From an uncultured Pseudokineococcus sp. (lineage in GTDB: Bacteria > Actinomycetota > Actinomycetes > Actinomycetales > Quadrisphaeraceae), in the NCBI RefSeq assembly GCF_947499845.1, contig NZ_CANMPM010000013.1:24763-88762 (forward strand): a stretch of DNA of 64,000 bases. Reading direction: 5' to 3'. Made by a program: the position numbers and the translations under genes. Below, piece by piece: positions 16,986-26,011 of this stretch. How positions within the stretch are numbered: the first letter of the stretch is position 1; each line of letters starts with the position of its first letter. The notes beneath the pieces are model-generated. The model made no database searches. It saw only the letters and a program-made list of their open reading frames with translations, and was not told the origin of the DNA.

Positions 16986-17180
16986 CTAGCCGCGGCGGCG
17001 CCCCACCCTGCGCAGGACGGCCAGCCAGAGCCCGACGAGGGCGATGACCGGACCGGCCACCGCCCAGAAGCTGCTGCCCGTCATGGGGCTGCCGCCGACG
17101 ACGCCCACGCCCTGGAGCGTGAAGAGGAGCCCGAGGAGGAGCAGGACGACGCCGACGACGGTGAGGACGCGGGAGGTCAT
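16986..17180 (-). CDS. Small two-helix membrane protein
   Basis: A 64-residue protein with two hydrophobic helices (about 4-24 and 38-58) joined by a Gly/Ser-rich loop and ending in a basic tail RRVGRRRG, so both termini are probably cytoplasmic. I recognise no family. Start ATG 17180 follows CACGAT by 6 bp. It lies 10 bp upstream of the sulfotransferase gene on the same strand, close to that gene's own -10, so the two may be cotranscribed. Confidence 0.65.
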   Translation of the reverse strand: MTSRVLTVVGVVLLLLGLLFTLQGVGVVGGSPMTGSSFWAVAGPVIALVGLWLAVLRRVGRRRG

Positions 17181-17247
17181 GGACCCATCGTGGGCGCCGC
17201 GCGCTGGCCGTGCCCACCGGCCGCGGGCCCGGCCGGCCGGCCGGAGA

Positions 17248-17290
17248 CGCCCAGGGGCGCACGTCCGTGGCGGACGTGCGCCCCTGGGCG
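17248..17290. terminator. Strong hairpin terminator after the formaldehyde dehydrogenase gene
   Basis: Perfect 20-bp inverted repeat, arms 17248-17267 and 17271-17290, loop TGG. It lies between the stop of the minus-strand dehydrogenase gene and the start of the small membrane protein, so it should end the dehydrogenase transcript. Confidence 0.85.
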
Positions 17291-17331
17291 CGGTCGGCGG
17301 GCCGGTGAGCGGCACGGCCCGCCTCACGGCG

Positions 17332-18462
17332 TCACGGGTGCAGCAGCACCTTCGTCCAGCCGTCCTCGCGGTTGTCGAAGTGCTCGTAGCCGCTGGCGGC
17401 CTCCTCGAGCGAGAGCTCGTGGCTGACGATGAAGCTCGGCTCCGCCTTGCCGGCGATGATGAGGTCGCGCAGCTGGCGGTTGTAGGCCTTGGTGTTGCAC
17501 TGCCCGGTGCCCATGGACTGGCCCTTGAAGAAGAACTGGCCGAAGGGGAAGCGCAGGCGCCCCTCCTTCATGTCCGGGTCGGGGCCGTTCGGGTCCGCGG
17601 GCGGGAAGACCCCGACGACGCCGATGCCGCCCGTGGCGCGGACGACCTCGACGAGGGTGTCGAGCGTCCCGGCGGGGTGCTCGTCGCCGCTGTGGTCGTG
17701 GGCCTGCCAGCCCACGGCCTCGACGCCGCGGTCGACGCCGACGCCCTTCGTGGCCTCCATGATCTGGTCGACCGGCGAGCCCTGCGAGAAGTCCACGGGG
17801 GTGGCGCCGGCGCGCTCGGCCAGCCGCAGGCGGTCGGCGTGCTGGTCGACCACGTACACCTGGTCCGCGCCCTGGATCCGGGCGGACAGCGCCGCCATGA
17901 GGCCGACGGGGCCCGCGCCCATGATCGCGACGGAGTCGCCCGGCTGCAGGCCCGCGAGCCGCGTGCCGTGCCAGCCGGTGGGGAAGATGTCCGAGAGCAT
18001 CGTGAAGTCGTTCTCGTGCTCGGTGCCGCCGGGCAGCCGCAGCGCGTTGAAGTCGGCGAAGGGCACCCGCAGGAACTCCGCCTGGCCGCCGTTGTAGGGG
18101 CCCATGTCGGCGTAGCCGTAGGCGCCGCCGGCCGAGCCCGGGTTCACCTCGAGGCAGAACGCCGTCTTGCCCTGCGTGCAGTTGCGGCAGTGCCCGCAGG
18201 CGATGTTGAAGGGCAGCGAGACGCGGTCGCCCTTCTTGAGGCGCGTGACGCCGGGGCCGACCTCCTCGACGACGCCCATGTTCTCGTGGCCGAGGACCTT
18301 GCCCTGCTCGACGTCGGTCCGACCTTCGTACATGTGCAGGTCGGAGCCGCAGATGTTCGTCGTGGTGATGCGGACGACGGCGTCGGTCGGCGCCTCGACC
18401 TTCGCGTCGGGGACGTCGACGACGCTGACGTCCTTCGGGCCGTTGTAGACGAGTGCTCGCAC
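17332..18462 (-). CDS. fdhA: Glutathione-independent formaldehyde dehydrogenase-like zinc alcohol dehydrogenase
   Basis: 376-residue zinc-containing medium-chain dehydrogenase. Catalytic zinc ligands are in [11 protein letters not shown] (about residue 37) and [12 protein letters not shown]; the structural zinc loop has four Cys in [16 protein letters not shown]. The NAD site is [22 protein letters not shown]. The long insertion with [10 protein letters not shown] and the [15 protein letters not shown] segment are typical of the FdhA class, which oxidises formaldehyde or other aldehydes without glutathione. GTG 18462 has a full AGGAGGT site. A minus-strand -10 TACGGT lies at 18524-18529. It is divergent from phosphoketolase. 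Confidence 0.87.
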   Translation of the reverse strand: MRALVYNGPKDVSVVDVPDAKVEAPTDAVVRITTTNICGSDLHMYEGRTDVEQGKVLGHENMGVVEEVGPGVTRLKKGDRVSLPFNIACGHCRNCTQGKTAFCLEVNPGSAGGAYGYADMGPYNGGQAEFLRVPFADFNALRLPGGTEHENDFTMLSDIFPTGWHGTRLAGLQPGDSVAIMGAGPVGLMAALSARIQGADQVYVVDQHADRLRLAERAGATPVDFSQGSPVDQIMEATKGVGVDRGVEAVGWQAHDHSGDEHPAGTLDTLVEVVRATGGIGVVGVFPPADPNGPDPDMKEGRLRFPFGQFFFKGQSMGTGQCNTKAYNRQLRDLIIAGKAEPSFIVSHELSLEEAASGYEHFDNREDGWTKVLLHP

Positions 18463-18660
18463 GGTGGAGACCTCCTGGTGCTGTGCGCGTCGGCCCCGTG
18501 TCTCGGGGCGCTGGCGTGCCTCGACCGTAGGAACGTCCGGCGCGGCACCGCACGTCGACAACGGTTCTCAGCCGCTCCGACGGTGCGGCCCGTCGTCGGC
18601 GCCCCCTCGCGGTGGCGAGCCCGAGGTGTGCCGCGGCGGCGCTGGGGCCACGCTGGGGCG

Positions 18661-21162
18661 ATGGCGGGCAGCGAGGACGGCCGGGTTCTGGACGACGCCG
18701 AGGTGGAGGGCCTCGACCGGTGGTGGCGCGCGGCCAACTACCTGGCCGTCGGGCAGATCTACCTCATGGGCGACGACCCGCTCCTCACCCGCCCGCTGGC
18801 GGCGGAGAGCACCAAGCCGCGCCTGCTGGGCCACTGGGGGACGACGCCGGGCCTCAACCTCCTGTGGGCGCACGCCAACCGCTGCGTCCGCGAGCGCGAC
18901 CTCGAGGCGATGTTCGTCACCGGGCCCGGCCACGGCGGGCCGGCGATCGTCGCGAGCACGTGGCTCGAGGGCACGTGGTCGGACGTCTACCCCGACGTCA
19001 CCCGGGACGCCGCGGGCATGGGGAAGCTGTTCCGCCAGTTCAGCTTCCCCGGCGGTATCCCCAGCCACGTCGCCGCGGACGTCCCCGGCTCGATCCACGA
19101 GGGGGGCGAGCTCGGCTACTCCCTCGCGCACGCCCACGGGGCCGCCTTCGACGACCCCGACCTCGTCGTCTTCTGCGTCGTCGGCGACGGCGAGGCGGAG
19201 ACCGGGCCGCTGCAGGCGTCGTGGCAGTCCACGGCCTTCGTCGACGCCGCCCGCGACGGCGCCGTCCTGCCGGTGCTCCACCTGAACGGCTGGAAGATCG
19301 CGAACCCGACGACGCTGGCGCGGTTGTCCGACGAGGACCTCGTGGCCCACCTCGGCGGCCGCGGCTACGCCCCCGTCGTCGTCGAGGGGCCGCGCGAGGG
19401 CGAGACGTCCGCGGACGTCCACCGCCGGCTCGCGGCCGCGCTCGACGACTGCCTCGACGGCATCGCCGCGATCCAGGCCCGCGCCCGGGGCCGGACCCGC
19501 GCCGGCGCGGACGAGGCCGAGGTGACCGCCGCCGCCGACGTCCCCCGCTGGCCCCTGCTCGTGCTGCGCACCCCGAAGGGGTGGACGGGGCCCCAGGAGG
19601 TCGGCGGCTCCCGGGTCGAGGGCACGTGGCGCGCCCACCAGGTGCCGATCTCCGACGTCCGCGGCGACGAGGACGCCCGCCGCCAGCTCGAGGCGTGGAT
19701 GCGCTCCTACCGCCCCGAGGAGCTCTTCACCGAGGACGGCGTCCCGCAGCAGGACCTCCTGGACATGGTCCCGCCGCGCGGTCGTCGGATGAGCGACGAC
19801 CCGCGGACGAACGGCGGTTCGGTCTCACGCCCGCTGCGGCTCACGGACTTCCGCCGTCATGCCGTCGAGGTCCGCGAACCCGGCGGGAGCGTCCACTCGC
19901 CGACGACCGTGCTCGGCGACTGGCTCGCCGAGGTGGCGCGCGACAACGGCACGACCTTCCGCCTCTTCGGCCCCGACGAGGTCGCGAGCAACCGCCTCCA
20001 GGCCGTCGTCGAGGCCGTCGGCCGGGCGTGGGCCGAGCGCGGCGACGCCGAGGACGACAGGATGCGCCCGTCCGGCCGGGTCATGGAGGTGCTCAGCGAG
20101 CACCTCCTGCAGGGCTGGCTCGAGGGGTACCTGCTCACGGGGCGGCACGGCGTCCTCACGAGCTACGAGGCCTTCATCCACATCGTCGACTCGATGGTCA
20201 ACCAGCACGCCAAGTGGCTGAAGGTGACGAGCCAGCTGCCCTGGCGCGACCCGCTGCCCTCGCTGAACTACCTGCTGTCCAGCCACGTCTGGCGCCAGGA
20301 CCACAACGGGTTCTCCCACCAGGACCCCGGCTTCCTCGACCACGTGGCCAACAAGAAGGCCGAGATCGCCCGGATCTACCTGCCGCCGGACGCCAACACG
20401 CTCCTGTCGACGATGGACCACTGCCTGCGCAGCCGGCACTACATCAACGTCGTCGTCGCCGGGAAGCAGATGGTCCACGACTACCTGCCGGTGCAGGAGG
20501 CCGTCGAGCACTGCGCCCGCGGCCTCGGCATCTGGGACTGGGCCTCCACCGACGAGGGCGAGGAGCCGGACGTCGTCATCGCCTCGGCGGGTGACGTGCC
20601 CACGCTCGAGGCGCTCGCCGCCGTCGACCTCGTGCGCACCCACCTGCCGCACGTCAGGGTGCGCTTCGTCAACGTCGTCGACCTCATGCGGCTGCAGAGC
20701 GACCGCGAGCACCCCCACGGCCTCTCCGACGCCGAGTTCGACACCGTCTTCACCCACGACCGGCCCGTCGTCTTCGCCTTCCACGGCTACCCGAGCCTCG
20801 TGCACCGCCTCACCTACAAGCGCACCAACCACGCGAGCTTCCACGTGCGCGGCTTCATCGAGGAGGGCACGACGACGACGCCCTTCGACATGGTGTCGTC
20901 CAACGAGACCGACCGCTTCCGCCTGGCCGTCGACGTCATCGACCACGTGCCCGGCCTCGTCCCGCGGTACGCCGCCCTGCGCCAGCGGCTCCTCGACGCA
21001 CGGCGCCGCGCTCGCGAGTTCGCCTACCTCCACGGCGAGGACCCGCCGGAGATCAGCGGTTGGCGCTGGCCCCACGGCGGCGTCCACCACCCCATGCCGG
21101 GCGGGCAGGCCCAGGCGCCCCTCGCGGACGCCGCGGACGGTGCGGGCGACCGTCCCGGGTAG
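18661..21162 (+). CDS. xfp: Phosphoketolase (xylulose-5-phosphate/fructose-6-phosphate)
   Basis: 833-residue thiamine diphosphate enzyme that splits xylulose 5-phosphate and/or fructose 6-phosphate with phosphate to acetyl phosphate plus glyceraldehyde 3-phosphate or erythrose 4-phosphate. N-terminal XFP motifs [18 protein letters not shown] and TGPGHGGPA, the ThDP-binding [10 protein letters not shown], and the C-terminal [10 protein letters not shown] and HAWRxxHN-like [17 protein letters not shown] regions are all present, at full family length. ATG 18661 follows CACGCT by 6 bp. No acetate kinase or phosphotransacetylase is next to it; the formaldehyde dehydrogenase is divergent from it. 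Confidence 0.95.
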   Translation: MAGSEDGRVLDDAEVEGLDRWWRAANYLAVGQIYLMGDDPLLTRPLAAESTKPRLLGHWGTTPGLNLLWAHANRCVRERDLEAMFVTGPGHGGPAIVASTWLEGTWSDVYPDVTRDAAGMGKLFRQFSFPGGIPSHVAADVPGSIHEGGELGYSLAHAHGAAFDDPDLVVFCVVGDGEAETGPLQASWQSTAFVDAARDGAVLPVLHLNGWKIANPTTLARLSDEDLVAHLGGRGYAPVVVEGPREGETSADVHRRLAAALDDCLDGIAAIQARARGRTRAGADEAEVTAAADVPRWPLLVLRTPKGWTGPQEVGGSRVEGTWRAHQVPISDVRGDEDARRQLEAWMRSYRPEELFTEDGVPQQDLLDMVPPRGRRMSDDPRTNGGSVSRPLRLTDFRRHAVEVREPGGSVHSPTTVLGDWLAEVARDNGTTFRLFGPDEVASNRLQAVVEAVGRAWAERGDAEDDRMRPSGRVMEVLSEHLLQGWLEGYLLTGRHGVLTSYEAFIHIVDSMVNQHAKWLKVTSQLPWRDPLPSLNYLLSSHVWRQDHNGFSHQDPGFLDHVANKKAEIARIYLPPDANTLLSTMDHCLRSRHYINVVVAGKQMVHDYLPVQEAVEHCARGLGIWDWASTDEGEEPDVVIASAGDVPTLEALAAVDLVRTHLPHVRVRFVNVVDLMRLQSDREHPHGLSDAEFDTVFTHDRPVVFAFHGYPSLVHRLTYKRTNHASFHVRGFIEEGTTTTPFDMVSSNETDRFRLAVDVIDHVPGLVPRYAALRQRLLDARRRAREFAYLHGEDPPEISGWRWPHGGVHHPMPGGQAQAPLADAADGAGDRPG

Positions 21163-21226
21163 GCGGCCGGTCGCCGCCTCGGAGGGGCGCGGGAAGCGTC
21201 GGAGGTCGGGCGCGGTTGCGGCGCAG

Positions 21227-22300
21227 GTGACCTCCCTCTTCGAGCCCCTGCGGCTGCGCGACGTCGAGATCCCCAACCGCGTGTGGGTCTCGCCGATGTG
21301 CCAGTACTCCTGCGACCCGGTCGGCGCCCCCGGCGTCGTCCACGACTGGCACCTCGCGCACCTCGGCGCCTTCGCCGTCGGCGGCGCGGGCCTCGTGCTC
21401 ACCGAGGCCGCCGCCGTCAGCCCGGAGGGCCGGATCTCGCCGGAGGACGCCGGCCTCTGGACCGACGAGCAGGCGCGCGCGTGGGCGCGGGTCGTCGACT
21501 TCGTCCACGCCCGCGGCTCCCGCGCCGGCGTCCAGCTCGCCCACGCCGGCCGCAAGGCGTCGACGTACCGGCCCTTCGAGGCCGCCGGCTCCGGCTCCGT
21601 CCCCGCCGCCGAGGGCGGGTGGTCGACGGTCGCGCCCAGCGCTGTGGCCTTCGGCGGCTTCGCCGAGCCGCAGGCCCTCGACGCCGAGGGGCTGCGCCGC
21701 GTCGTCGACGACTTCGCCGCCGCCACCCGCCGCGCCGACGCCGCGGGCTTCGACGTCGTCGAGGTCCACGCCGCCCACGGCTACCTGCTCCACCAGTTCC
21801 TCTCGCCGCTCGCCAACCACCGCGAGGACGCCCACGGCGGAGACCTCGACGGCCGGGCCCGCCTCCTCCTCGAGGTCGTCGACGCCGTCCGCGCCGCGTG
21901 GCCGGCCGGCAAGCCCGTCCTCGTCCGCGTCTCCGGCACCGACTGGGCCGAGGGCGGCCTCACCCCCGACGAGGTCGTCGAGGTGTCGGGGTGGCTGCGC
22001 GAGCACGGCGTCGACCTCGTCGACGTCTCCAGCGGCGGTCTCGTGCCGGGGGCGAGCATCCCCGTCGCCCCGGGCTACCAGGTGCCGCTCGCCGAGGCCG
22101 TCCGCCGCGGCGCCGGCGTCGCCACGGGCGCCGTCGGCCTGATCACCGACCCCGCCCAGGCCGCCCAGGTGGTGGCGCAGGGCCAGGCCGACGCCGTCCT
22201 CCTCGCCCGCGCGCTGCTCCGCGACCCCCGCTGGCCCCAGCGCGCCGCCCGCGAGCTCGGCGTCGAGCTGCCGCTGCCGCCGCAGTACGCCCGCGCCTGA
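21227..22300 (+). CDS. NADH:flavin oxidoreductase, Old Yellow Enzyme family
   Basis: 357-residue FMN-dependent ene-reductase of the YqjM/thermophilic-like class. The N-terminal VSPMCQYSC carries the Cys that tunes the flavin; VQLAHAGRKAS and the active-site pair in VHAAHGYLLHQFLSPLANHREDAHGG are intact, as is the C-terminal ADAVLLARALLRDP phosphate-binding segment. It reduces activated C=C bonds with NAD(P)H; physiological substrate unknown. GTG 21227 is the only start close to the conserved N-terminus (TSLFEPLRLRDVEIPNR). It follows xfp by 64 bp and may share its transcript. Confidence 0.9.
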   Translation: MTSLFEPLRLRDVEIPNRVWVSPMCQYSCDPVGAPGVVHDWHLAHLGAFAVGGAGLVLTEAAAVSPEGRISPEDAGLWTDEQARAWARVVDFVHARGSRAGVQLAHAGRKASTYRPFEAAGSGSVPAAEGGWSTVAPSAVAFGGFAEPQALDAEGLRRVVDDFAAATRRADAAGFDVVEVHAAHGYLLHQFLSPLANHREDAHGGDLDGRARLLLEVVDAVRAAWPAGKPVLVRVSGTDWAEGGLTPDEVVEVSGWLREHGVDLVDVSSGGLVPGASIPVAPGYQVPLAEAVRRGAGVATGAVGLITDPAQAAQVVAQGQADAVLLARALLRDPRWPQRAARELGVELPLPPQYARA

Positions 22301-22412
22301 CGGGGCACGGCCGCTCGCCCGGCCAGCGGCCCGCCCGGATCGGTACAGGGCCAGCCCCGACGGCCGGCTGACCGGCGCGCGAGCGGGCGGGCGGGGGCGC
22401 GCGGAGAGCACG

Positions 22413-22630
22413 TCAGGCCGGCGCCCCGACCGCAGCGGCGCCCGGCCGGAGAGCGCCGAGCCAGTGCCGGAGCGCGGCCGCGCCCGTCCGCGGACCGGAC
22501 CTGCGCCCGCTCGGACGGGCGGGGGCTCCGCAGGGTCGCGGGGGCGGCCACGCGCACGACGCCGGGCCCGCTCCGGCACTGGCTCGGCGCTCCTCGGTCG
22601 CCTCGGCGAGGGCTCGGGGCGCCGGCCTGA
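22413..22630. repeat. Nested 218-bp palindromic structure
   Basis: Three inverted repeats are nested between the Old Yellow Enzyme gene and the IS110 element: an outer perfect 15-bp pair (22413-22427 with 22616-22630), a perfect 24-bp pair (22451-22474 with 22569-22592) and an inner 10-bp pair (22481-22490 with 22512-22521). It can fold as a large cruciform or RNA hairpin. It might be a terminator, a repeat element, or the insertion target of the neighbouring IS. Confidence 0.85.
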
Positions 22631-22635
22631 CAGTG

Positions 22636-22790
22636 AGGATGTGGGTGAGCCCCGCAATGGCCGGTCCTGACTCCCGGCCTGACCGGCACGGTTGCCTTCA
22701 ACACGATCTGTCGGTCCGGCCCGCTGCGGGGCTCGTGCACCCACCGACGAGGGTCGTGACCTCATAGGAGCTTGTGCCAGCAAGCACCCG
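22636..22790 (+). ncRNA. Candidate IS110 bridge RNA region
   Basis: Upstream of the transposase the DNA can fold into a closed domain: 22642-22655 pairs with 22726-22743 (8 bp, a 4-nt bulge, 6 bp), enclosing a hairpin 22659-22664/22674-22679 and a 5-bp stem 22681-22685/22712-22716 with a large loop. A further hairpin 22770-22774/22781-22785 follows. Beside it lies CATAGGAGC (22763-22771), matching the right end. IS110-group elements encode a bispecific bridge RNA here whose donor loop matches the element ends. Structure is hand-folded and unverified. Confidence 0.5.
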
Positions 22791-22857
22791 TCACTGTCTT
22801 GTCCGCTCTTCGGCGGTGCGTGCCGTCCCGCGCCACCTACCAGGAGAGAAGGACGAC

Positions 22858-24099
22858 GTGACCACCATCGCACCCGCCTGCCCGCAGACCCAGCCCGACC
22901 CGGGCCCCCGGCCCGCGAGGGTGCGCCGCGGTCGCCGCCAGGCGGTCGCCCCGGTCGCGGTCGCGCTACCGGCCGAACAGGTCATCGGCGGGGTCGACAC
23001 CCACGCCGAGACCCACACCGCCGCGGCCGTCGACCTCGCAGGACGCACCCTGGGCCACGCCACCTTCCCCACCACCACAGCCGGGTACATCGCCCTGCTG
23101 CGGTGGTTGACCGGCTTCACCACCACCGGCTCCGCCGATCACCTCACGACCGGGGTCGCCGGCGAGGACACCACCAGGGTCGTCCGGATCGGGGTCGAGG
23201 GCACCGGCACCTACGGCGCCGGCCTGGCCCGCTACCTGCGCGACGTCGCCGGCGTGGAGGTCGTCGAGGTCGACCGCCCCGACCGCAGGACCCGCCGCTT
23301 CGCGGGCAAGTCCGACCCCATCGACGCCGAGGCCGCCGCCCGTGCCGCCCTCAACGGCCACGCCGCCGGGACGCCGAAGCTGCGCACCGGACCCGTCGAG
23401 GCGATCCGGGCGCTGCGGGTGGCCCGCAGCAGCGCCGTCGGCGCCCGCGCGCAGGCGCTCGTGCAGATGAAGTCCCTGATCACCACCGCACCGCAAGCAC
23501 TGCGCGAGCGGCTACGGGCCCTGTACACCGCACCCGCGAAGCTGGTCGCGACCTGCGCCGCGCTGGGCCCGGACCCGGTCGTGCTGGCCACCGGAGACCC
23601 CACCGCCGCCGCCGAGGCCAGCCTGCGCGCCCTGGCCCGACGCCACCAGCACCTGTCCGAGGAGATCACCGAGGCCGACGCCGTCCTCGACCAGCTGGTC
23701 GCCGCGACCGCCCCCACCCTGCTGGAGGCCCTCGGCGTCGGCACCGAGGTCGCCGGGCAGCTGCTGGTCACCGCCGGGGACAACCCCGAACGGCTGCACT
23801 CCGAAGCCGCGTTCGCCGCGTTGTGCGGGGTCAGCCCCGTGCCGGCGGGCTCAGGCCGGACCGACGGCGCGGTACGCCTCAACCGAGGCGGGGACCGCCA
23901 GGCCAACAGCGCACTGCACCGGGTAGTGATCACCCGGCTGCGCCACGACCAACGCACCCAGACCTACCTCCAACGGCGCACCGCGCAGGGCAAGCCGAAG
24001 AGGGCGATCCTGCGATGCCTCAAGCGCCACGTCGCCCGGGAGATCTACCGCCTGATCATGCTCGACCTGGCCCCCACCACAACGCCCCGAGCCACTTGA
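22858..24099 (+). CDS. IS110 family transposase (DEDD recombinase)
   Basis: 413-residue transposase. The N-terminal RuvC-like DEDD domain shows VIGGVDTHAETHTAAAVD (first Asp), VEGTGTYGAG (Glu) and GKSDPIDAEAAARAAL (paired Asp). After a helical middle, the C-terminal Transposase_20 domain carries FAALCGVSPVPAGSGRTDG with the candidate catalytic Ser and RGGDRQANSALHRVV. It should form circular intermediates and integrate under bridge RNA guidance. GTG 22858 follows AGGAGAGAAGG. The frame is intact, so the element may still be active. Confidence 0.93.
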   Translation: MTTIAPACPQTQPDPGPRPARVRRGRRQAVAPVAVALPAEQVIGGVDTHAETHTAAAVDLAGRTLGHATFPTTTAGYIALLRWLTGFTTTGSADHLTTGVAGEDTTRVVRIGVEGTGTYGAGLARYLRDVAGVEVVEVDRPDRRTRRFAGKSDPIDAEAAARAALNGHAAGTPKLRTGPVEAIRALRVARSSAVGARAQALVQMKSLITTAPQALRERLRALYTAPAKLVATCAALGPDPVVLATGDPTAAAEASLRALARRHQHLSEEITEADAVLDQLVAATAPTLLEALGVGTEVAGQLLVTAGDNPERLHSEAAFAALCGVSPVPAGSGRTDGAVRLNRGGDRQANSALHRVVITRLRHDQRTQTYLQRRTAQGKPKRAILRCLKRHVAREIYRLIMLDLAPTTTPRAT

Positions 24100-24206
24100 C
24101 GGCCCATAGGAGCATCGTGCTCTCCGCGGACCCGCCGCTGCACGCTCGTGCAGGGCGTCACCTCTCCGCGGCAGCCGCCGTCCGGAGCCTCCCGCCCGTG
24201 GCTCCG

Positions 24207-25091
24207 TCAGGCGGGGGCGGCGCCGCCCGTGGCGAGGCGCTCGCGGTGGGCGGCGACGGCGTCGCGCAGCGCCGCGAGCACGTAGCCGGGCACCTCCATG
24301 CCCTTCTGGCCGGCCCAGAGGAGCTCGCGCTCGACGCGGGAGATGTCGCGCGCGAAGCCCTCGAGGTCGTCGCCGAGCCCGAGCGTCTGCACGACGCGGC
24401 CGTAGTCGGCCTCCTGGCCGGGGCGGTTGACGCCGACGAGGGCGAAGGAGCGACGGCGCAGCACCTGGGTGAGCCGCAGCTGCCAGGGGGCCAGCAGGCC
24501 GGCCTGGAGCATCTGCGTGGCGGCCAGCCGGTAGTAGGCGAAGTGGCCGGGCTCCTGCTGCTTGATGGGGGCGACGACGGTGCGCGCCGTCGCGGTCTCG
24601 CCCAGCCGCTCGAGCCCCTCGGACAGCCGGTTGTAGGCGAGGACGGCGGACCGCTCGGTCGCGGCGCCCGTCAGGTAGTAGAGGAGGCGCGCCACCTCCT
24701 GGACAGGGCGCAGGTGGGCGAGGGCGCCGAGGACGCGGATCTTCGGGCTGACGACCGTCGTGTTCGGCTCGGCCGGCTCCATGCCGAGGTCCTGCTGCAG
24801 CCGGTCGAGGATGAGGCCGTGCTGGATCTCCTGCGGCTGCCAGACGTCGGCGAAGAAGAGGCGGTCGGTCTCGTCGACGTCGGGCAGGAGCGTGAGGAGC
24901 TCGAGGACGTTGCGGTCCACCTCGAGCTCCACGCGCGACAGGTAGGAGATGACGGGCCCGAAGGCCTCGCGCACGGCCGAGGGGTCGTGCACGGTCCGGT
25001 CCACGCTGTCGAGCGGGATCGGGGGGTGCTTCTCGCCGAGCTGGAGGACGTGGTCCCGCAGCTGCTGCGGCGTGATCGTGGCGCGCGGCAC
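24207..25091 (-). CDS. Ferritin-like (diiron type) protein of unknown function
   Basis: 294-residue mostly helical protein without membrane segments. It carries the spacing of a ferritin-like diiron centre: Glu in RVELEVDRNVLELL, an ExxH in WQPQEIQHGLILDRL, a Glu in GAATERSAVLAYNRL, and a second ExxH in KQQEPGHFAYYRL. This E/ExxH/E/ExxH order matches soluble desaturase-like or R2-like carboxylate diiron proteins; I cannot name substrate or family. The start is set at GTG 25091: a -10 TAAGAT (25099-25104, minus strand) lies 7 bp upstream, so the mRNA is probably leaderless; a longer frame to 25124 would overlap the promoter. It is convergent with the IS110 element. Confidence 0.75.
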   Translation of the reverse strand: MPRATITPQQLRDHVLQLGEKHPPIPLDSVDRTVHDPSAVREAFGPVISYLSRVELEVDRNVLELLTLLPDVDETDRLFFADVWQPQEIQHGLILDRLQQDLGMEPAEPNTTVVSPKIRVLGALAHLRPVQEVARLLYYLTGAATERSAVLAYNRLSEGLERLGETATARTVVAPIKQQEPGHFAYYRLAATQMLQAGLLAPWQLRLTQVLRRRSFALVGVNRPGQEADYGRVVQTLGLGDDLEGFARDISRVERELLWAGQKGMEVPGYVLAALRDAVAAHRERLATGGAAPA

Positions 25092-25195
25092 GGTGCAGAT
25101 CTTAAGGACCGTCGCGCGCGACACGGACGTGCCTTCCGTCGCACGGACGGCGGTGGACGCCGGAGGCGCCCTGGGCGGCCGCTAGCGTCCCCGGC

Positions 25196-26011
25196 GTGGA
25201 CGAGGACGGGGGCCGCGCGAGCGCGGAGGACGGCGCGGGGGCGTCCGGGGCCGGGCCGGCCCTGGAGCTCGTGGGCCTGGTCAAGCGCTTCGGCGGGCGG
25301 GCGGTCGTCGACGGCGTCGACCTGCTCGTCCCCGCCGGGTCGGTGACGGGCCTCGTCGGGCCCAACGGCGCGGGGAAGACGACGACGCTGTCCATGGCGA
25401 CGGGGCTGCTGCGCCCCGACGCCGGGACGGCGCGCGTGCTCGGCCACGACGTGTGGGCCGACCCGGTGGGCGCTAAGCGCCTCCTGGGGGTCCTGCCCGA
25501 CGGGATGCGCCTGTTCGACCGGCTCTCCGGGCGGGAGCTCGTCCGCACGACGGGCGAGCTGCACGGGCTGGCGCGCGCCGTGGCGCGCGAGCGGGCGGAG
25601 GAGCTGCTCGACGTCCTCGGGCTCACCGCCGCCGGGGACGAGCTCGTCGTCGACTACTCGGCCGGCATGGCGAAGAAGGCCGCGCTGGCCTGCTCGCTCG
25701 TGCACGCGCCGCGGCTGCTCGTGCTCGACGAACCCTTCGAGGCCGTCGACCCGCTGTCGGGGGCGTCCATCCGCGGGCTGCTCGGGGACTTCGTCGCCGG
25801 CGGGGGCACCGTGGTGCTCAGCAGCCACGTCATGGAGCTCGTCGAGCGGCTCTGCGACCGCGTCGCCGTGGTCGCCGGCGGCCGGGTCCTGGCCGCCGGG
25901 ACGCTCGAGGAGGTGCGGGGCGGGCGCACGCTCGAGGAGCGCTTCGTCGAGCTCGCCGGTGGCGGGGAGCGCGGCACCGGCGAGGGGCTCGCGTGGTTGC
26001 GGCGCTCCTGA
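25196..26011 (+). CDS. ABC transporter ATP-binding protein
   Basis: 271-residue ABC ATPase. Walker A is GPNGAGKTT (about 57-65), the signature is the variant YSAGMAKKAALA, and Walker B reads RLLVLDEPFEAVDP, followed by the switch His in SSHVMEL. The YSxGM-type signature is typical of drug or multi-TM exporter ATPases with unfused permeases. The first 20 residues are acidic and disordered. GTG 25196 follows a -10 TAGCGT (25183-25188) by 7 bp (leaderless). The end overlaps the permease start by 19 bp, so the two form one exporter. Substrate unknown. Confidence 0.9.
   Translation: MDEDGGRASAEDGAGASGAGPALELVGLVKRFGGRAVVDGVDLLVPAGSVTGLVGPNGAGKTTTLSMATGLLRPDAGTARVLGHDVWADPVGAKRLLGVLPDGMRLFDRLSGRELVRTTGELHGLARAVARERAEELLDVLGLTAAGDELVVDYSAGMAKKAALACSLVHAPRLLVLDEPFEAVDPLSGASIRGLLGDFVAGGGTVVLSSHVMELVERLCDRVAVVAGGRVLAAGTLEEVRGGRTLEERFVELAGGGERGTGEGLAWLRRS

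Larger units (their letters stand above)
22631..24125 (+). mobile_element. IS110-family insertion sequence (ends approximate)
   Basis: One DEDD-type transposase gene with a structured non-coding region upstream and little downstream, the organisation of the IS110 group. IS110 elements lack terminal inverted repeats, so the ends cannot be set from one copy. The left limit is placed after the nested palindrome, the right limit after CATAGGAGC (24105-24113), which also occurs upstream at 22763-22771. Codon and base use of the gene are a little less GC-extreme than its neighbours. Confidence 0.7.

Noticed and set aside
25099..25124. Longer N-terminus for the ferritin-like protein
   Set aside because: The extra 11 codons overlap the TAAGAT -10 that fits a leaderless start at 25091.
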